From G051132615 sp051132615 (GTDB taxonomy: Bacteria; Pseudomonadota; Gammaproteobacteria; Burkholderiales; Neisseriaceae), in assembly GCF_051132615.1 (NCBI RefSeq), contig NZ_CP152375.1, positions 744,001 to 808,000 on the forward strand: a stretch of DNA of 64,000 bases, in the 5' to 3' direction. The notes beneath the pieces are model-generated. The model was not told the DNA's origin. It searched no databases and saw only the letters and a list, made by a program, of their open reading frames with translations. The position numbers and the translations under genes are program-made. Position 1 is the first letter of the stretch. Every line of letters starts with the position of its first letter. Shown piece after piece: positions 41,716 through 51,711 of this stretch.

Positions 41716-42705
41716 TTATTCTATTTGTTGCGCCACTTTTGCAGCAATTTGTATTGTTTTTTCTCGTGCTCGTACATCGTAAAGACCAGAAACGATCATC
41801 AATTCATCGATACTTGTTTCTTGTACAAATTCTTTAACCTGCTCAGCAATGTATTCATAGGTACCCACAAAACTATACTTTAACATATGATTTACTTTGG
41901 CTCGCTCAGACTCAGTCCAATAATCATCTATATTAGCAATAGGCGGTGCAATTAATTGCCTTTGACCTCTTAGCAAGTTGGTAAAACTTTGCTGGGTAGT
42001 GGTAAATAAGTGCTTTGCTTCTTCCATTGAATCAGCAGCAGCCATATTCACTGCGGCCATAACGTATGGCTGTTGCAATTGTGCGGATGGCTTAAAATAA
42101 TGACGATAAATACTGATAGCTTTTAATAAAAAATCAGGGGCAAAGTGTGAGGCAAAAACGTATGGCAAGCCTAAATTAGCTGCTACTTGAGCACCATGCA
42201 AGCTGGAACCTAAAACCCAAATGGGAATATTCAACCCTGCACCAGGAACAGCTTGTACGGTTTGCTGTGGTTCAACTGGAGCAAAAAAGGAACGTAGTTC
42301 TTCTATTTCCTCGGCAAAATAATCTGCTCGACGAACATCACGTCTTAGTGCTTCGATTGTCAGCATGTCAGTACCAGGTGCTCGCCCAACACCCAGATCA
42401 ATCCTACCAGGGTATAAGGTCTCTAATGTACCAAACTGTTCTGCAATAACTAAAGGCGGATGATTAGGCAACATCACCCCCCCAGAACCAATACGAATAT
42501 TTTTTGTGCCTGATGCCAAATACCCCATGACAACAGCAGTAGCTGCACTGGCAATATTGGGCATATTATGATGTTCTGCAACCCAGTAACGGGTAAACCC
42601 TAACTGCTCTGCATATTGAGCAATACGCAAACTATTATGGAAAGATTCTTGTACACTTTTATTTTGGACAACGGGTACTAAATCTAATATTGAAAAAGGG
42701 ATCAT
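41716..42705 (-). CDS. LLM-class flavin-dependent oxidoreductase
   Basis: A 329-residue luciferase-like monooxygenase-fold protein of the YhbW group. It opens SILDLVPVVQ and has AEHHNMPNIASAATAVVMGYLASGTKNIRIGSGGVMLPNHPPLVIAEQFGTLETLYPGRIDLGVGR, an almost canonical family block. These enzymes use FMN and oxidise small molecules; the substrate is unassigned. First gene of a three-gene minus-strand operon. Confidence 0.9.
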   Translation of the reverse strand: MIPFSILDLVPVVQNKSVQESFHNSLRIAQYAEQLGFTRYWVAEHHNMPNIASAATAVVMGYLASGTKNIRIGSGGVMLPNHPPLVIAEQFGTLETLYPGRIDLGVGRAPGTDMLTIEALRRDVRRADYFAEEIEELRSFFAPVEPQQTVQAVPGAGLNIPIWVLGSSLHGAQVAANLGLPYVFASHFAPDFLLKAISIYRHYFKPSAQLQQPYVMAAVNMAAADSMEEAKHLFTTTQQSFTNLLRGQRQLIAPPIANIDDYWTESERAKVNHMLKYSFVGTYEYIAEQVKEFVQETSIDELMIVSGLYDVRAREKTIQIAAKVAQQIE

Positions 42706-42898
42706 ATGCTCTCCTTATATTCAACTGTCTTTATTAATATATTATAAAGCAAAATGAGTAAATACTACATCGTGTTTTATGCATATGCAAAAAAGAAAAA
42801 GGAATATCAATTTTATTGATAACTGCTTTAATTCTATACTGGGCTTCTGTATAGTGATGCTTTAGTATACTTATCAAACATAACACTTAGATTAAATA

Positions 42899-43774
42899 AT
42901 GACGACCAAACATTCAGGGCATTTAATGCCTATTTTTTTATTGATTATTGCTATTATTTCTACCCAAACGGGTGCCAGTATTGTTAAGCAATTATTCCCT
43001 CTTGTTGGTTCTCAAGGTGCTATTGCTTTACGCTTTACACTTTCAGCCATCATTTTATGCATTATTTTTAAACCATGGCGTATGCGTTTTGAACGTAAAG
43101 CATGGTTACCTATTGGTTTATATGGGTTGTCCCTTGGTTTTATGGGATTTTTATTTTATTTTTCTATTGCCCGTATTCCTTTGGGAATTGCTGTTGGTCT
43201 AGAGTTTGCTGGACCACTCACACTCGCCCTTTTTGCTTCTCGCAGACCGGTTGATTTTATTTGGGTAGTATTGGCTATTGTGGGTATTTTACTGTTGATT
43301 CCATTTGATCAATCAACAGAACATTTGGATATTATTGGTGTTTTATATGCTTTAGGTGCAGGTGTGTGTTGGGCTATTTACATTATTGTTGGGCAAAAGG
43401 TAGGCACGTCCCATGGTGCACGCACTGTTGCTTTAGGTACATTGGTTGCTACGATTGTATTTTTACCTATTGGTATTGAACATGCAGGCGCCCAACTGTT
43501 TTCTCCTTCTATTTTAATGACTGCCTTATTGGTGGCAATTTTATCCACTGCCTTACCCTTTACATTAGAGCTTATTGCACTGGCTCGTTTACCTATGCGT
43601 ACCTTTGGTACACTTATGAGTTTAGATCCTGCTTTTGCTGCTTTATCAGGCTTAATATTACTGAGTGAACAACTCACCTTAATTCAATGGGTGGCCTTAT
43701 TTGCCATTTGCATTTCATCTATTGGTGCCACACTGACTATTGAGCGCCCTACGCCAAAAACGGAACATACTTAA
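42899..43774 (+). CDS. rhtA: EamA-family exporter, RhtA-like
   Basis: A 291-residue membrane protein of ten helices built from two EamA repeats. It shows the RhtA sequence pattern (QTGASIVKQLFPLVG at the start, RIPLGIAVGLEFAGPLTLAL in repeat one, ALPFTLELIALARLPMRTFGTLMSLDPAFAALSG in repeat two). RhtA exports threonine and homoserine and other amino acids. Transcribed divergently from the LLM operon. Symbol given by pattern similarity. Confidence 0.85.
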   Translation: MTTKHSGHLMPIFLLIIAIISTQTGASIVKQLFPLVGSQGAIALRFTLSAIILCIIFKPWRMRFERKAWLPIGLYGLSLGFMGFLFYFSIARIPLGIAVGLEFAGPLTLALFASRRPVDFIWVVLAIVGILLLIPFDQSTEHLDIIGVLYALGAGVCWAIYIIVGQKVGTSHGARTVALGTLVATIVFLPIGIEHAGAQLFSPSILMTALLVAILSTALPFTLELIALARLPMRTFGTLMSLDPAFAALSGLILLSEQLTLIQWVALFAICISSIGATLTIERPTPKTEHT

Positions 43775-43869
43775 TTTAGCTTACCATATCGAATATGAGT
43801 TACTTAACTGACGGTAATTGATTACAATAACGTATAACATCCCAAGATTATTTTTTTCAGGAGCCATTA

Positions 43870-44487
43870 ATGAGTGTTTTGGTCAATAAACATGCCCCTT
43901 TTTTTCATGATGGTGATAAGAAATTCAGTGCAGTTACCGCAAAAGGAGACATTATAGGTGACTTTAATTTTCCTGATGCCACCAAAAATAAATATACTGT
44001 ACTATTTTTTTATCCACTAGATTTTACTTTTGTCTGTCCATCTGAAATTATTGCATTTAATAACCGTTTAGCAGCATTTGAACAACGCAATGTTCAATTA
44101 CTTGCCGTTTCTATTGACAGTGCATTTACCCATGCAGCTTGGCGCAATACACCGGTGGAAAAAGGCGGCATCGGCTCTGTAGGCTTTACCATGATCGCAG
44201 ACATTAAACGTGAAATCGTCCATGCCTATGATGTTGCAACAGATGCAGGTGTGGCATTACGTGCGTCTTTTTTAATCGATCAACAAGGCATTGTACAACA
44301 CCAAGTTGTCAATAATTTGTCGTTAGGGCGCAATATTGATGAAATGTTACGTATGGTTGATGCTTTACAATTTACAGAACAACATGGCGAAGTTTGCCCA
44401 GCAAGTTGGCAAAAAGGTACAGAAGGCATGATACCTGATGCCCAAGGGGTGGCCAGGTACCTGAACAAACACAGCACAAACCTCTAA
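43870..44487 (+). CDS. 2-Cys peroxiredoxin (AhpC/Prx family)
   Basis: A 205-residue typical 2-Cys peroxiredoxin. The peroxidatic cysteine is in DFTFVCPSEI (about residue 57) and the resolving cysteine in GEVCPASW (about residue 176), with the catalytic PxxxTxxC geometry and a C-terminal helix. It reduces hydrogen and organic peroxides via thioredoxin or AhpF; no ahpF is linked. CAGGAG precedes the ATG. Confidence 0.93.
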   Translation: MSVLVNKHAPFFHDGDKKFSAVTAKGDIIGDFNFPDATKNKYTVLFFYPLDFTFVCPSEIIAFNNRLAAFEQRNVQLLAVSIDSAFTHAAWRNTPVEKGGIGSVGFTMIADIKREIVHAYDVATDAGVALRASFLIDQQGIVQHQVVNNLSLGRNIDEMLRMVDALQFTEQHGEVCPASWQKGTEGMIPDAQGVARYLNKHSTNL

Positions 44488-44500
44488 CATTTTTGGTAAA

Positions 44501-44530
44501 AAGCCCTTATTTAAAATTTAATAAGGGCTT
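44501..44530 (+). terminator. Stem-loop after the peroxiredoxin gene
   Basis: AAGCCCTTATT (44501-44511) pairs with AATAAGGGCTT (44520-44530), an 11-bp stem with an eight-base loop. The T run lies on the minus-strand side, so as a plus-strand terminator it is imperfect. Confidence 0.45.
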
Positions 44531-44592
44531 AAAAGTATGCACCATAAAATTTATTTGTTAAAATAACACAATTGATTGCTACTTATTTTACT

Positions 44593-44988
44593 ATGTCTAA
44601 AGAGCCCGTTAAGCAAGCCCTTGCTCCAAGTTTCATGCAAAAAGTGGAAAGTTTATTTAACCATAATGAACGTGCTGTTTATTGCATGGATACCCCCCAA
44701 CAAAAAATTTTCCTCTCCACTGCTGGTATTTATTATCAAGGTAGAAAAAATTGGTTTCAAAATAAAACCACCATTATTTTTTACCCTAAAAGTGCCATTG
44801 AATCAATTCAATATATAGAACAAGGCTGGTTTCTTCCAGCTGTAGCTTTAGAATTGGTGATAAAAGGTCGGGTCAAACACGAAGAGATGAAAACAGAAGC
44901 TCTACCAATTAGGCTTAAATTTAAAGACACTGAAAAAGAAAAATGTCATACTTTGTTGACCTTTTGTAAAGAGCTAATTTCTGCCTAA
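44593..44988 (+). CDS. Conserved hypothetical protein
   Basis: A 131-residue soluble protein, beta-rich in the middle (KIFLSTAGIYYQGRKNWF...TTIIFYPKSAIESIQYIEQGWFLP), which suggests a PH-like or bacterial PH fold, and ending in a helix. I do not recognise the family. The frame can be extended to a TTG at 44572 but the ATG at 44593 is the natural start. It stands alone between the peroxiredoxin gene and the SDR/ligase operon. Confidence 0.6.
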   Translation: MSKEPVKQALAPSFMQKVESLFNHNERAVYCMDTPQQKIFLSTAGIYYQGRKNWFQNKTTIIFYPKSAIESIQYIEQGWFLPAVALELVIKGRVKHEEMKTEALPIRLKFKDTEKEKCHTLLTFCKELISA

Positions 44989-45131
44989 GTGATTTTCTAA
45001 ATTTCATTTAAATTAACTGATCTTCGTTACAATTTATTTTTTGTAACAAATCGTTATTTGCCGTTCGCTTTACCCTACCTTCAAGCTTAGATACAATCAA
45101 TTTACCTTCTATTTATTGATGAATCATTATT

Positions 45132-45977
45132 ATGTCTCTACTTGCTTCACTTCTATTCCCTAAAAAACAAGTTAATCTGGAAAAACTGAAACAATACTTA
45201 ACCAATAAAACCATTTTAATTACAGGGGCAAGTTTTGGTATTGGTGAAGCTCTGGCTTATTTACTTGGCCAGACTAATGCCCATTTAATTTTGGTGGCAC
45301 GTACAAAGGAAAAATTATCGTACATCAAAAAGCATATTCAACATTCTGGTAATCATGTCAGCTGTATTGCAATTAACTTAGCCGACCCTATGCAAGTTGA
45401 TGATTTACTGCGACACTTACAAAGTCTTCCGAACAAAATAGATATTTTTGTCAATAATGCAGGTAAATCTATTCGCCGCTCATTTATCGATTCATTAGAC
45501 AGACATCATGATGTTGAACGTTCTATGGCTTTAAATTATTTTGCCCCAATTAAACTCACACAAGGTTTATTCAAGCACCTACAGCAAACCAATGGCCATA
45601 TTGTTCATGTGAGCGCGGTCAATGTTCTGTTAGCCCCCCCCCCTTACTGGAGTGCCTATCAGTCATCTAAAACAGCATTTGATCAATGGTTACGTTGTAA
45701 TATACCTGAGCTTTACGCACATAATATTGCCACTTCTATTGTGTACTTCCCCTTGGTCAAAACCCGTATGATTGAACCGACTCAAATGTATCAGCATGTG
45801 CCAGCAATGAATGTCGATCAAGCAGCGATTGTTTTGGCTCAGTGTTTATTAAAAAGACCCAGAACATTTAAACCATGGTGGCTACCCTTTATTCAAGCAT
45901 TCAATCCATTGACCCCTTTATGGGAAAAAATATGGTGTTTTTCTTTGAAAAAAAAGAATCAAAAAAAAGGTAAATAG
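45132..45977 (+). CDS. Short-chain dehydrogenase/reductase with a poly-C tract
   Basis: A 281-residue SDR. It has the cofactor motif TGASFGIGEAL (residues about 33-43), NNAG near 111, and the catalytic S (HVSAV) and YxxxK (YQSSK). A basic C-terminal tail and hydrophobic stretches suggest membrane association, as in DltE/acyl-CoA reductase-like SDRs. Codons 168-171 contain ten consecutive C (45634-45643) encoding Ala-Pro-Pro-Pro; slippage there would frameshift the gene. It is followed after two bases by an acyl-CoA synthetase-like gene, so the pair probably acts on a fatty acyl or similar substrate. Confidence 0.85.
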   Translation: MSLLASLLFPKKQVNLEKLKQYLTNKTILITGASFGIGEALAYLLGQTNAHLILVARTKEKLSYIKKHIQHSGNHVSCIAINLADPMQVDDLLRHLQSLPNKIDIFVNNAGKSIRRSFIDSLDRHHDVERSMALNYFAPIKLTQGLFKHLQQTNGHIVHVSAVNVLLAPPPYWSAYQSSKTAFDQWLRCNIPELYAHNIATSIVYFPLVKTRMIEPTQMYQHVPAMNVDQAAIVLAQCLLKRPRTFKPWWLPFIQAFNPLTPLWEKIWCFSLKKKNQKKGK

Positions 45978-45979
45978 CA

Positions 45980-47515
45980 ATGTGGGCCATATTAAAAACG
46001 CTGTATCACAATAAACTTTTATCACCCAAATTCATCATTATTTTGCTTTTTGCGATTATTCGTCATGGTTTGAATTTATTTACTCTGCTTGTTTTTACCA
46101 GCAAACGGTTCCCCAATCATGTAGCCGTTACCATGAATCAATCTGAAGTGACCTACAAAGTTCTACATCATCAAGTCTCATGCCTTATGAATGTACTTAA
46201 TCAACAATTGAGTGTTAACCAAAAAAGTAAAACGGCCATTTTAGCCAATAATAGCCTTGATTGTATTAAGCATATTATTGCCTGTTCAGGTTTAGGCACG
46301 CATTTATATATGCTCAACCCTAATTTAACAGCCCCACAAATTATGACGCTGATAAAGCAGCTACACCTAGAAAACCTAATATATGATCCACAATATACTC
46401 AACTGGCTATTTTAAGCCAAGAAAATATCAACTTAATTGCGATGGACAATCCTTTATTTCATCCAAAAAATCAGCTTTTAAAGAAAATTAAACCTTCTTT
46501 TTCTGGGAAAATAACTTTATTAACCAGCGGCACAACTGGCATGCCTAAAGCAGTTAGTCGCCAACCTTCATTGCATCAATTCATGGGCATTTTTCATGTA
46601 CTGTTCAGCCAATTACGACTCCATGCTTATGGTTCTGTGCTTATTGCGACCCCTCTTTACCACGGTTTTGGTTTTGCTACCTTATGTATGTCTTTGGCAT
46701 TGGGCAAAAAAATGTTTGTTACTGAGTATTTTGATGCTCAAAAAAGTATCCGTATCATTCAAAAAAATCGCATTGAAGTCATCACCCTTGTGCCTATTAT
46801 GTTGCAACGCATCATCAACCATGCACCATCGCAACAACTATCTTCTATAAAATGCATTGTATGTGGGGGTGCAGTTTTACCCAGTACTCTGGTCAAACAC
46901 ACTCAAGATACACTAGGATCTGTTTTGTTCAATTTATATGGCACATCAGAAGCGGGAGTCTGTACCATTGCCACACCTAAAACGTTAGAACAACACCCCA
47001 ACTCTATTGGGAAAGCAATTCGGGGCACCAAGTTAACTTTATATGACACACACCATCAAATAATCACAACAGACCATACTGTTGGCTTACTTTACGCTTC
47101 AAACCCATGGAGCAGTGAGCAGATACATAAGCAAATCAACACCAAAGATTTGGCTTATCAAAACAAAGAAGGCTATCTTTTTTTGGCTGGGCGTCAGGAT
47201 GACATGATTATTTCAGGCGGAGAAAATGTTTACCCAATAGAATTAGAGAATATCCTCTCTCAACATGCAGCAATTGCCGAGGCTTGTGTTATTGGCATCA
47301 AAGACGATGAATTTGGGCAACGTTTACAAGCCTTTGTCGTGTTAAAAACCAATGTACAGTTAACAAAAACGCAATTATTTGACTGGCTCTCTTTACATAC
47401 GGCTCGCCACCAAAAACCTAAATATATTGTTTTTATGGATGCTTTACCCTACTCTTCATTAGGCAAAATAGATAAAAAACAATTAGTCCAACGATTCAAT
47501 CTTAGTGATGCATAA
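45980..47515 (+). CDS. AMP-binding (acyl-CoA synthetase-like) ligase
   Basis: A 511-residue adenylate-forming enzyme. The P-loop is LLTSGTTGMPKAV, the A5 motif is NLYGTSEAG, the A7 motif is TKDLAYQNKEGYLFLAGRQDDMI, and a C-terminal lysine lies in PYSSLGKIDKKQL (about 500). It activates a carboxylic acid as the acyl-adenylate and probably transfers it to CoA. Two bases separate it from the SDR gene, so they are one operon. The N-terminal helix IIILLFAIIRHGLNLF could anchor it in the membrane. Confidence 0.87.
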   Translation: MWAILKTLYHNKLLSPKFIIILLFAIIRHGLNLFTLLVFTSKRFPNHVAVTMNQSEVTYKVLHHQVSCLMNVLNQQLSVNQKSKTAILANNSLDCIKHIIACSGLGTHLYMLNPNLTAPQIMTLIKQLHLENLIYDPQYTQLAILSQENINLIAMDNPLFHPKNQLLKKIKPSFSGKITLLTSGTTGMPKAVSRQPSLHQFMGIFHVLFSQLRLHAYGSVLIATPLYHGFGFATLCMSLALGKKMFVTEYFDAQKSIRIIQKNRIEVITLVPIMLQRIINHAPSQQLSSIKCIVCGGAVLPSTLVKHTQDTLGSVLFNLYGTSEAGVCTIATPKTLEQHPNSIGKAIRGTKLTLYDTHHQIITTDHTVGLLYASNPWSSEQIHKQINTKDLAYQNKEGYLFLAGRQDDMIISGGENVYPIELENILSQHAAIAEACVIGIKDDEFGQRLQAFVVLKTNVQLTKTQLFDWLSLHTARHQKPKYIVFMDALPYSSLGKIDKKQLVQRFNLSDA

Positions 47516-47576
47516 CCCTATACCCCATATTTTCAGGTAAAATCACTTTTTTTGCTGCACACAAATTAAGTTTATT

Positions 47577-49490
47577 ATGGCCATTATTACTGTAGAAAAC
47601 GCCTGTTTGGCATTCGGACACACTGCTCTGTTAGACCATGTTCAATTTACACTTAACCCGAATGAAATCGTGGGTTTGATTGGACGCAATGGTGCAGGAA
47701 AATCTTCTTTTTTAAAAACATTATCGGGTACCATTAAACTGGATGATGGTCTAATCAGCATGGAAAAAGGGCTGAAAGTTGCCTATGTACCACAAGAACC
47801 TGTATTTGAAGCAGAACAAACCGTTTTTGATGCCGTTGCAGAAGGTCTGGGAGAGCTGCGCTCATTACTGACACGATATCATGATTTAAGCCGAATAATC
47901 GCCCAAAGCGCAACATCAACAGAAGCACAATTAGAACAGTTAAACCTTTTACAAACTCAATTAGAAGCAGAAAATGGCTGGCAATTTGATGCTTTTATTC
48001 ATCAAACCATGGGGCAATTGTCTTTATCTGAAGATCAAAAGATTCAAGAACTATCCGGTGGTCAAAAAAAACGGGTGGCTTTAGCCAGAGCTTTGGTTGC
48101 CAAACCAGATGTTCTGCTACTGGATGAACCAACAAACCATTTAGATATTGAGGCAATTATCTGGCTGGAGGGGTTGATTAAAAACTTTACAGGTTCTGTT
48201 GTCCTCATTACCCATGATCGTAAGTTCCTAGACAATATAGCAACCCGCATTGTTGAATTAGACCGTGGTATTTTACGCAATTACCCTGGTTCTTTTCATG
48301 CCTACCAAGACAAAAAAGAACAAGAACTTGCTGTTGAAACAGAACAAAATAGAGTATTTGACAAATTTCATGCCCAAGAAGAAGTTTGGATTCGTAAAGG
48401 CATTGAAGCCAGACGAACCCGCAATATGGGACGTGTTCGCCGCTTACAAGAATTAAGGCAAGAAAGAAAACAACGCCGTGACGTTCAAGGTCAAGTAAGC
48501 CTACAGTTAGATACAGGCGAAAAAAGCGGTAAGTTGGTTGCAGAATTAGAACATGTTTTTTTCTCTTATGAAGAGCAACCTATTATTCAAGACTTTAGTT
48601 GCCGTATTTTACGCGGTGATAAAGTTGGCTTAATTGGGCCAAATGGTGTGGGAAAAACCACCTTACTGAAAATTATTTTAGGAGAGCTTTCGCCAACAAA
48701 AGGAAAAGTTCGCCAAGGCAGCAAACAGGAAATCGCTTATTTTGATCAGTTTCGCAGCCAATTAAATGAAGAAGACTCTATTTTCTATACTTTAGGCCAA
48801 GGAAATGACTTTGTCGAAGTTGGCGGCAAGAAAAAACATGTCATGAGTTATTTAAGCGATTTCTTATTTAGCCCTGAACGCGCCAATAGCCCAGTATCTT
48901 CTTTATCTGGGGGAGAACGTAACCGCTTATTATTGGCTAAGCTTTTTACCAGATATGCCAATATTTTGGTTTTAGACGAACCGACCAATGATTTAGATAT
49001 CGATACCCTAGAATTACTCGAAGAATGCTTAAGAGAATACACGGGAACTGTGTTTTTAGTGAGTCATGACCGTACTTTTTTAGATAATGTGATTACTCAA
49101 AGTATTGTATTTGAACAAAATGGTGTGTTAAAAGAATATATTGGAGGTTATCAAGATTATCTTGATGCAAAAACGCGAGAAAGTGTGTTAAAAAAACCAG
49201 AAAAAACCGCTACTGTTCAGGAAAACAATCAAAAGAACAGCCGAGAAAAATCACAAAAATCGGCCAAGCTCAGTTTTAATGAACAAAGGGAATTACACGC
49301 TTTACCAGAACAAATTCAGGCATTAGAAACTGAACAAAGCCAGTTAACGGAACAATTACTGGATCCTAATGTCTTTAAACATAATCATCAGGAAGCTGCC
49401 TTGTGGCAACAACGCATAGAACAAATAGAAATTGAGCTATTAGAAAAGCTTGAGCGTTGGGACATTCTGGAAACAAAACAGAAAGGATAA
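47577..49490 (+). CDS. uup: ABC-F family ATPase, Uup type
   Basis: A 637-residue protein with two ABC ATPase domains and no membrane helices. P-loops are GRNGAGKSSF (about 38-47) and GPNGVGKTTL (about 355), each followed by an LSGG signature and LLDEPTNHLDI or VLDEPTNDLDI. The linker has the arginine-rich WIRKGIEARRTRNMGRV typical of Uup, and the C-terminal 80 residues are coiled coil (EIELLEKLERW), Uup's DNA-binding end. Uup acts on ribosomes or branched DNA and limits transposon excision. Confidence 0.93.
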   Translation: MAIITVENACLAFGHTALLDHVQFTLNPNEIVGLIGRNGAGKSSFLKTLSGTIKLDDGLISMEKGLKVAYVPQEPVFEAEQTVFDAVAEGLGELRSLLTRYHDLSRIIAQSATSTEAQLEQLNLLQTQLEAENGWQFDAFIHQTMGQLSLSEDQKIQELSGGQKKRVALARALVAKPDVLLLDEPTNHLDIEAIIWLEGLIKNFTGSVVLITHDRKFLDNIATRIVELDRGILRNYPGSFHAYQDKKEQELAVETEQNRVFDKFHAQEEVWIRKGIEARRTRNMGRVRRLQELRQERKQRRDVQGQVSLQLDTGEKSGKLVAELEHVFFSYEEQPIIQDFSCRILRGDKVGLIGPNGVGKTTLLKIILGELSPTKGKVRQGSKQEIAYFDQFRSQLNEEDSIFYTLGQGNDFVEVGGKKKHVMSYLSDFLFSPERANSPVSSLSGGERNRLLLAKLFTRYANILVLDEPTNDLDIDTLELLEECLREYTGTVFLVSHDRTFLDNVITQSIVFEQNGVLKEYIGGYQDYLDAKTRESVLKKPEKTATVQENNQKNSREKSQKSAKLSFNEQRELHALPEQIQALETEQSQLTEQLLDPNVFKHNHQEAALWQQRIEQIEIELLEKLERWDILETKQKG

Positions 49491-49495
49491 TCTAT

Positions 49496-50026
49496 ATGTT
49501 CAAAAAAATACTGTTATTGAGTTTATTAGCATTGGCATTAAATGCCTGTTCAACCAACAAAAAACCAGCAAAACCAACCACAAAAAAAACAACCAGCACA
49601 CAAACCCAAGCAAAAAAGGTGCGCATTACCCATGTCAGTGCCAGACAAGGTGGACAAGAAGTGATGATGTATGCCATGAGCCTTATGGGAATTGGCTATA
49701 AATTTGGCGGTACCAATCCACAAGCAGGTTTTGACTGTAGTGGTATGGTTGGTTATATTTATAAAAATGCTTTAGGGGTACAACTACCTCGTACAGCAGC
49801 TGATATTGCGGCAGCATCTACGACAATCAGTAAAAGCCAGCTAAAAGTGGGCGATTTGGTTTTCTTTAACACTAATGGGAAACCCTTCTCTCATATGGGT
49901 ATTTATATTGGCGACAATCGCTTTGTACATGCACCATCTACCAACGGCTCTATTCGTACAGCCAGTTTAGACAATCAGTATTTTGCTTCTCGCTTTACCA
50001 GTGCCAGAACACTTTTTGCTAAATAA
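49496..50026 (+). CDS. NlpC/P60-family lipoprotein endopeptidase
   Basis: A 176-residue lipoprotein: signal MFKKILLLSLLALALNAC with lipobox Cys 18, then a Lys/Thr-rich linker, then a C-terminal NlpC/P60 domain. Catalytic residues appear as FDCSGM (Cys), SHMGIYIG (His) and VHAPS (polar third residue). Such enzymes cut D-Glu-meso-DAP bonds in peptidoglycan; the closest known analogue is Spr/MepS or YafL. AAAGGA at 49482-49487 fixes the ATG, and the gene starts five bases after uup. Confidence 0.9.
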   Translation: MFKKILLLSLLALALNACSTNKKPAKPTTKKTTSTQTQAKKVRITHVSARQGGQEVMMYAMSLMGIGYKFGGTNPQAGFDCSGMVGYIYKNALGVQLPRTAADIAAASTTISKSQLKVGDLVFFNTNGKPFSHMGIYIGDNRFVHAPSTNGSIRTASLDNQYFASRFTSARTLFAK

Positions 50027-50038
50027 AATCAATCAAAA

Positions 50039-50097
50039 AAACAAAAAACTGTAAAAGGACGTTAAGATTTTTGTTGTCTAAAAACAGTTTTTTGTTT
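50039..50097 (+). terminator. Probable terminator after the NlpC/P60 gene
   Basis: AAACAAAAAACTGT (50039-50052) is perfectly complementary to ACAGTTTTTTGTTT (50084-50097) across a 31-base loop. The T-rich end suggests transcription termination, though the loop is long. Confidence 0.45.
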
Positions 50098-50207
50098 AAT
50101 CTAACTGAATAACAATAATTCTAATCAACATGTTCGCTTGCAACAAAAAATAATCTATTGAATTAATTAAGTTTTCAAACTCACCTTACTCATTTTAAGG
50201 AGACTAC

Positions 50208-51602
50208 ATGTCAGAAGAAATGCGTCACCATGGTGTTCCTGAAGCAGATCTCAAAAGAGGTTTAGATAATAGACATATTCAGTTAATTGCAATAGGTGGA
50301 GCAATTGGTACCGGCTTATTTATGGGCTCAGGTAAAACCATCAGCCTTGCAGGCCCTTCTATCATTTTTGTTTATATGATTATTGGTTTTATGCTGTTTT
50401 TTGTTATGCGAGCCATGGGTGAATTACTTTTATCTAATCTCAATTATAAATCTTTTATCGACTTTTCCTCTGATTTACTCGGGCCTTGGGCTGGTTATTT
50501 TACAGGTTGGACTTATTGGTTATGTTGGGTCGTAACAGGTGTGGCCGATGTCATTGCTATTGCAGGGTATGCACAATTTTGGTGGCCTGGATTAACCCCA
50601 TGGATTCCTGTGATTATCTGTGTCATCTTATTTTTAAGCTTAAACTTGGTTGCCGTCAAACTGTTTGGTGAAATGGAATTTTGGTTTGCCATTATTAAAA
50701 TCATTGCCATTCTTGCTCTGATTGTTGTAGGTATTTATATGGTGGTCACTGGTTTTCAATCTCCATCTGGCAGCATTGCTTCTTTGAATCATATCTGGAA
50801 TGGAGGCAATATGTTCCCTAATGGGGTGATTGGCTTTTTTGCAGGTTTCCAAATTGCTGTGTTTGCCTTTGTGGGTATTGAATTAGTCGGCACAACAGCA
50901 GCAGAAACAAAAGACCCTAATCGTACCTTACCTAAAGCAATTAACTCCATTCCCATTCGCATTATTTTCTTTTATGTTTTGTCTCTTATCGTGATTATGT
51001 GTGTGACACCATGGAATCAAGTTTCTCCAGATAAAAGCCCCTTCGTACAAATGTTTGTACTTGTTGGTATTCCTTTTGCGGCCAGCCTAGTCAATTTTGT
51101 GGTACTGACCTCTGCCGCGTCTTCTGCCAACAGTGGGGTATTTTCAACCAGTCGCATGATGTTTGGCTTAGCAGAAGAAAAAGCTGCACCCAAATTATTC
51201 AGCAAGTTATCAAGTTTAAGTGTACCTGCTAATGGCTTGATTTTTTCTTGCCTGTGCATTTTAATTGCTTATGCTATTTTATCTTCTATTCCCAGCATTA
51301 TGGGTGCCTTTACTGTGGTGACAACCATATCGGCCATTTTATTTATTTTCGTTTGGTCAATCATTTTGATTTCATACATGGTTTATCGCAAACAACGTAA
51401 GCAGTTACATGAAAAATCTATTTATAAAATGCCAGGTGGTGTGCTTATGTGCTGGGTAGTGTTGGCATTTTTTGCTTTTGTACTCTATTTATTAACCTTA
51501 GAAGCAGATACACTAGAAGCACTGATTTATACCCCTTCATGGTTTATTTTATTAGGCGTTGCCTATATTTTTGTTAAAGCGAAACGGGAAAAACAAGGTT
51601 AA
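50208..51602 (+). CDS. cycA: APC-family amino-acid permease, CycA-like
   Basis: A 464-residue permease with twelve helices. It has the APC opening (DNRHIQLIAIGGAIGTGLFMGSGKTISLAGPS) and the ETKDPNRTLPKAINSIPIRI motif in the loop after helix 6. The central WTYWLCWVVTGVADVIAI block is typical of CycA, the D-serine/D-alanine/glycine:proton symporter. A strong promoter region and a terminator (51624) suggest a single-gene unit. Substrate by family resemblance. Confidence 0.87.
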   Translation: MSEEMRHHGVPEADLKRGLDNRHIQLIAIGGAIGTGLFMGSGKTISLAGPSIIFVYMIIGFMLFFVMRAMGELLLSNLNYKSFIDFSSDLLGPWAGYFTGWTYWLCWVVTGVADVIAIAGYAQFWWPGLTPWIPVIICVILFLSLNLVAVKLFGEMEFWFAIIKIIAILALIVVGIYMVVTGFQSPSGSIASLNHIWNGGNMFPNGVIGFFAGFQIAVFAFVGIELVGTTAAETKDPNRTLPKAINSIPIRIIFFYVLSLIVIMCVTPWNQVSPDKSPFVQMFVLVGIPFAASLVNFVVLTSAASSANSGVFSTSRMMFGLAEEKAAPKLFSKLSSLSVPANGLIFSCLCILIAYAILSSIPSIMGAFTVVTTISAILFIFVWSIILISYMVYRKQRKQLHEKSIYKMPGGVLMCWVVLAFFAFVLYLLTLEADTLEALIYTPSWFILLGVAYIFVKAKREKQG

Positions 51603-51623
51603 TCATATACCTATTTTCCCTTC

Positions 51624-51655
51624 AGCCCGAGGCACTACCCTCGGGCTATTTTTAT
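51624..51655 (+). terminator. Intrinsic terminator after cycA
   Basis: AGCCCGAGG (51624-51632) pairs with CCTCGGGCT (51639-51647) around CACTAC, followed by ATTTTTAT. A GC-rich 9-bp stem with a T run; a classical Rho-independent terminator. Confidence 0.9.
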
Positions 51656-51711
51656 CTTAACCTTCAACTCAAACAAAATCATTTGTATATTAGCCTCGCT
51701 AGCTTAAAAAG

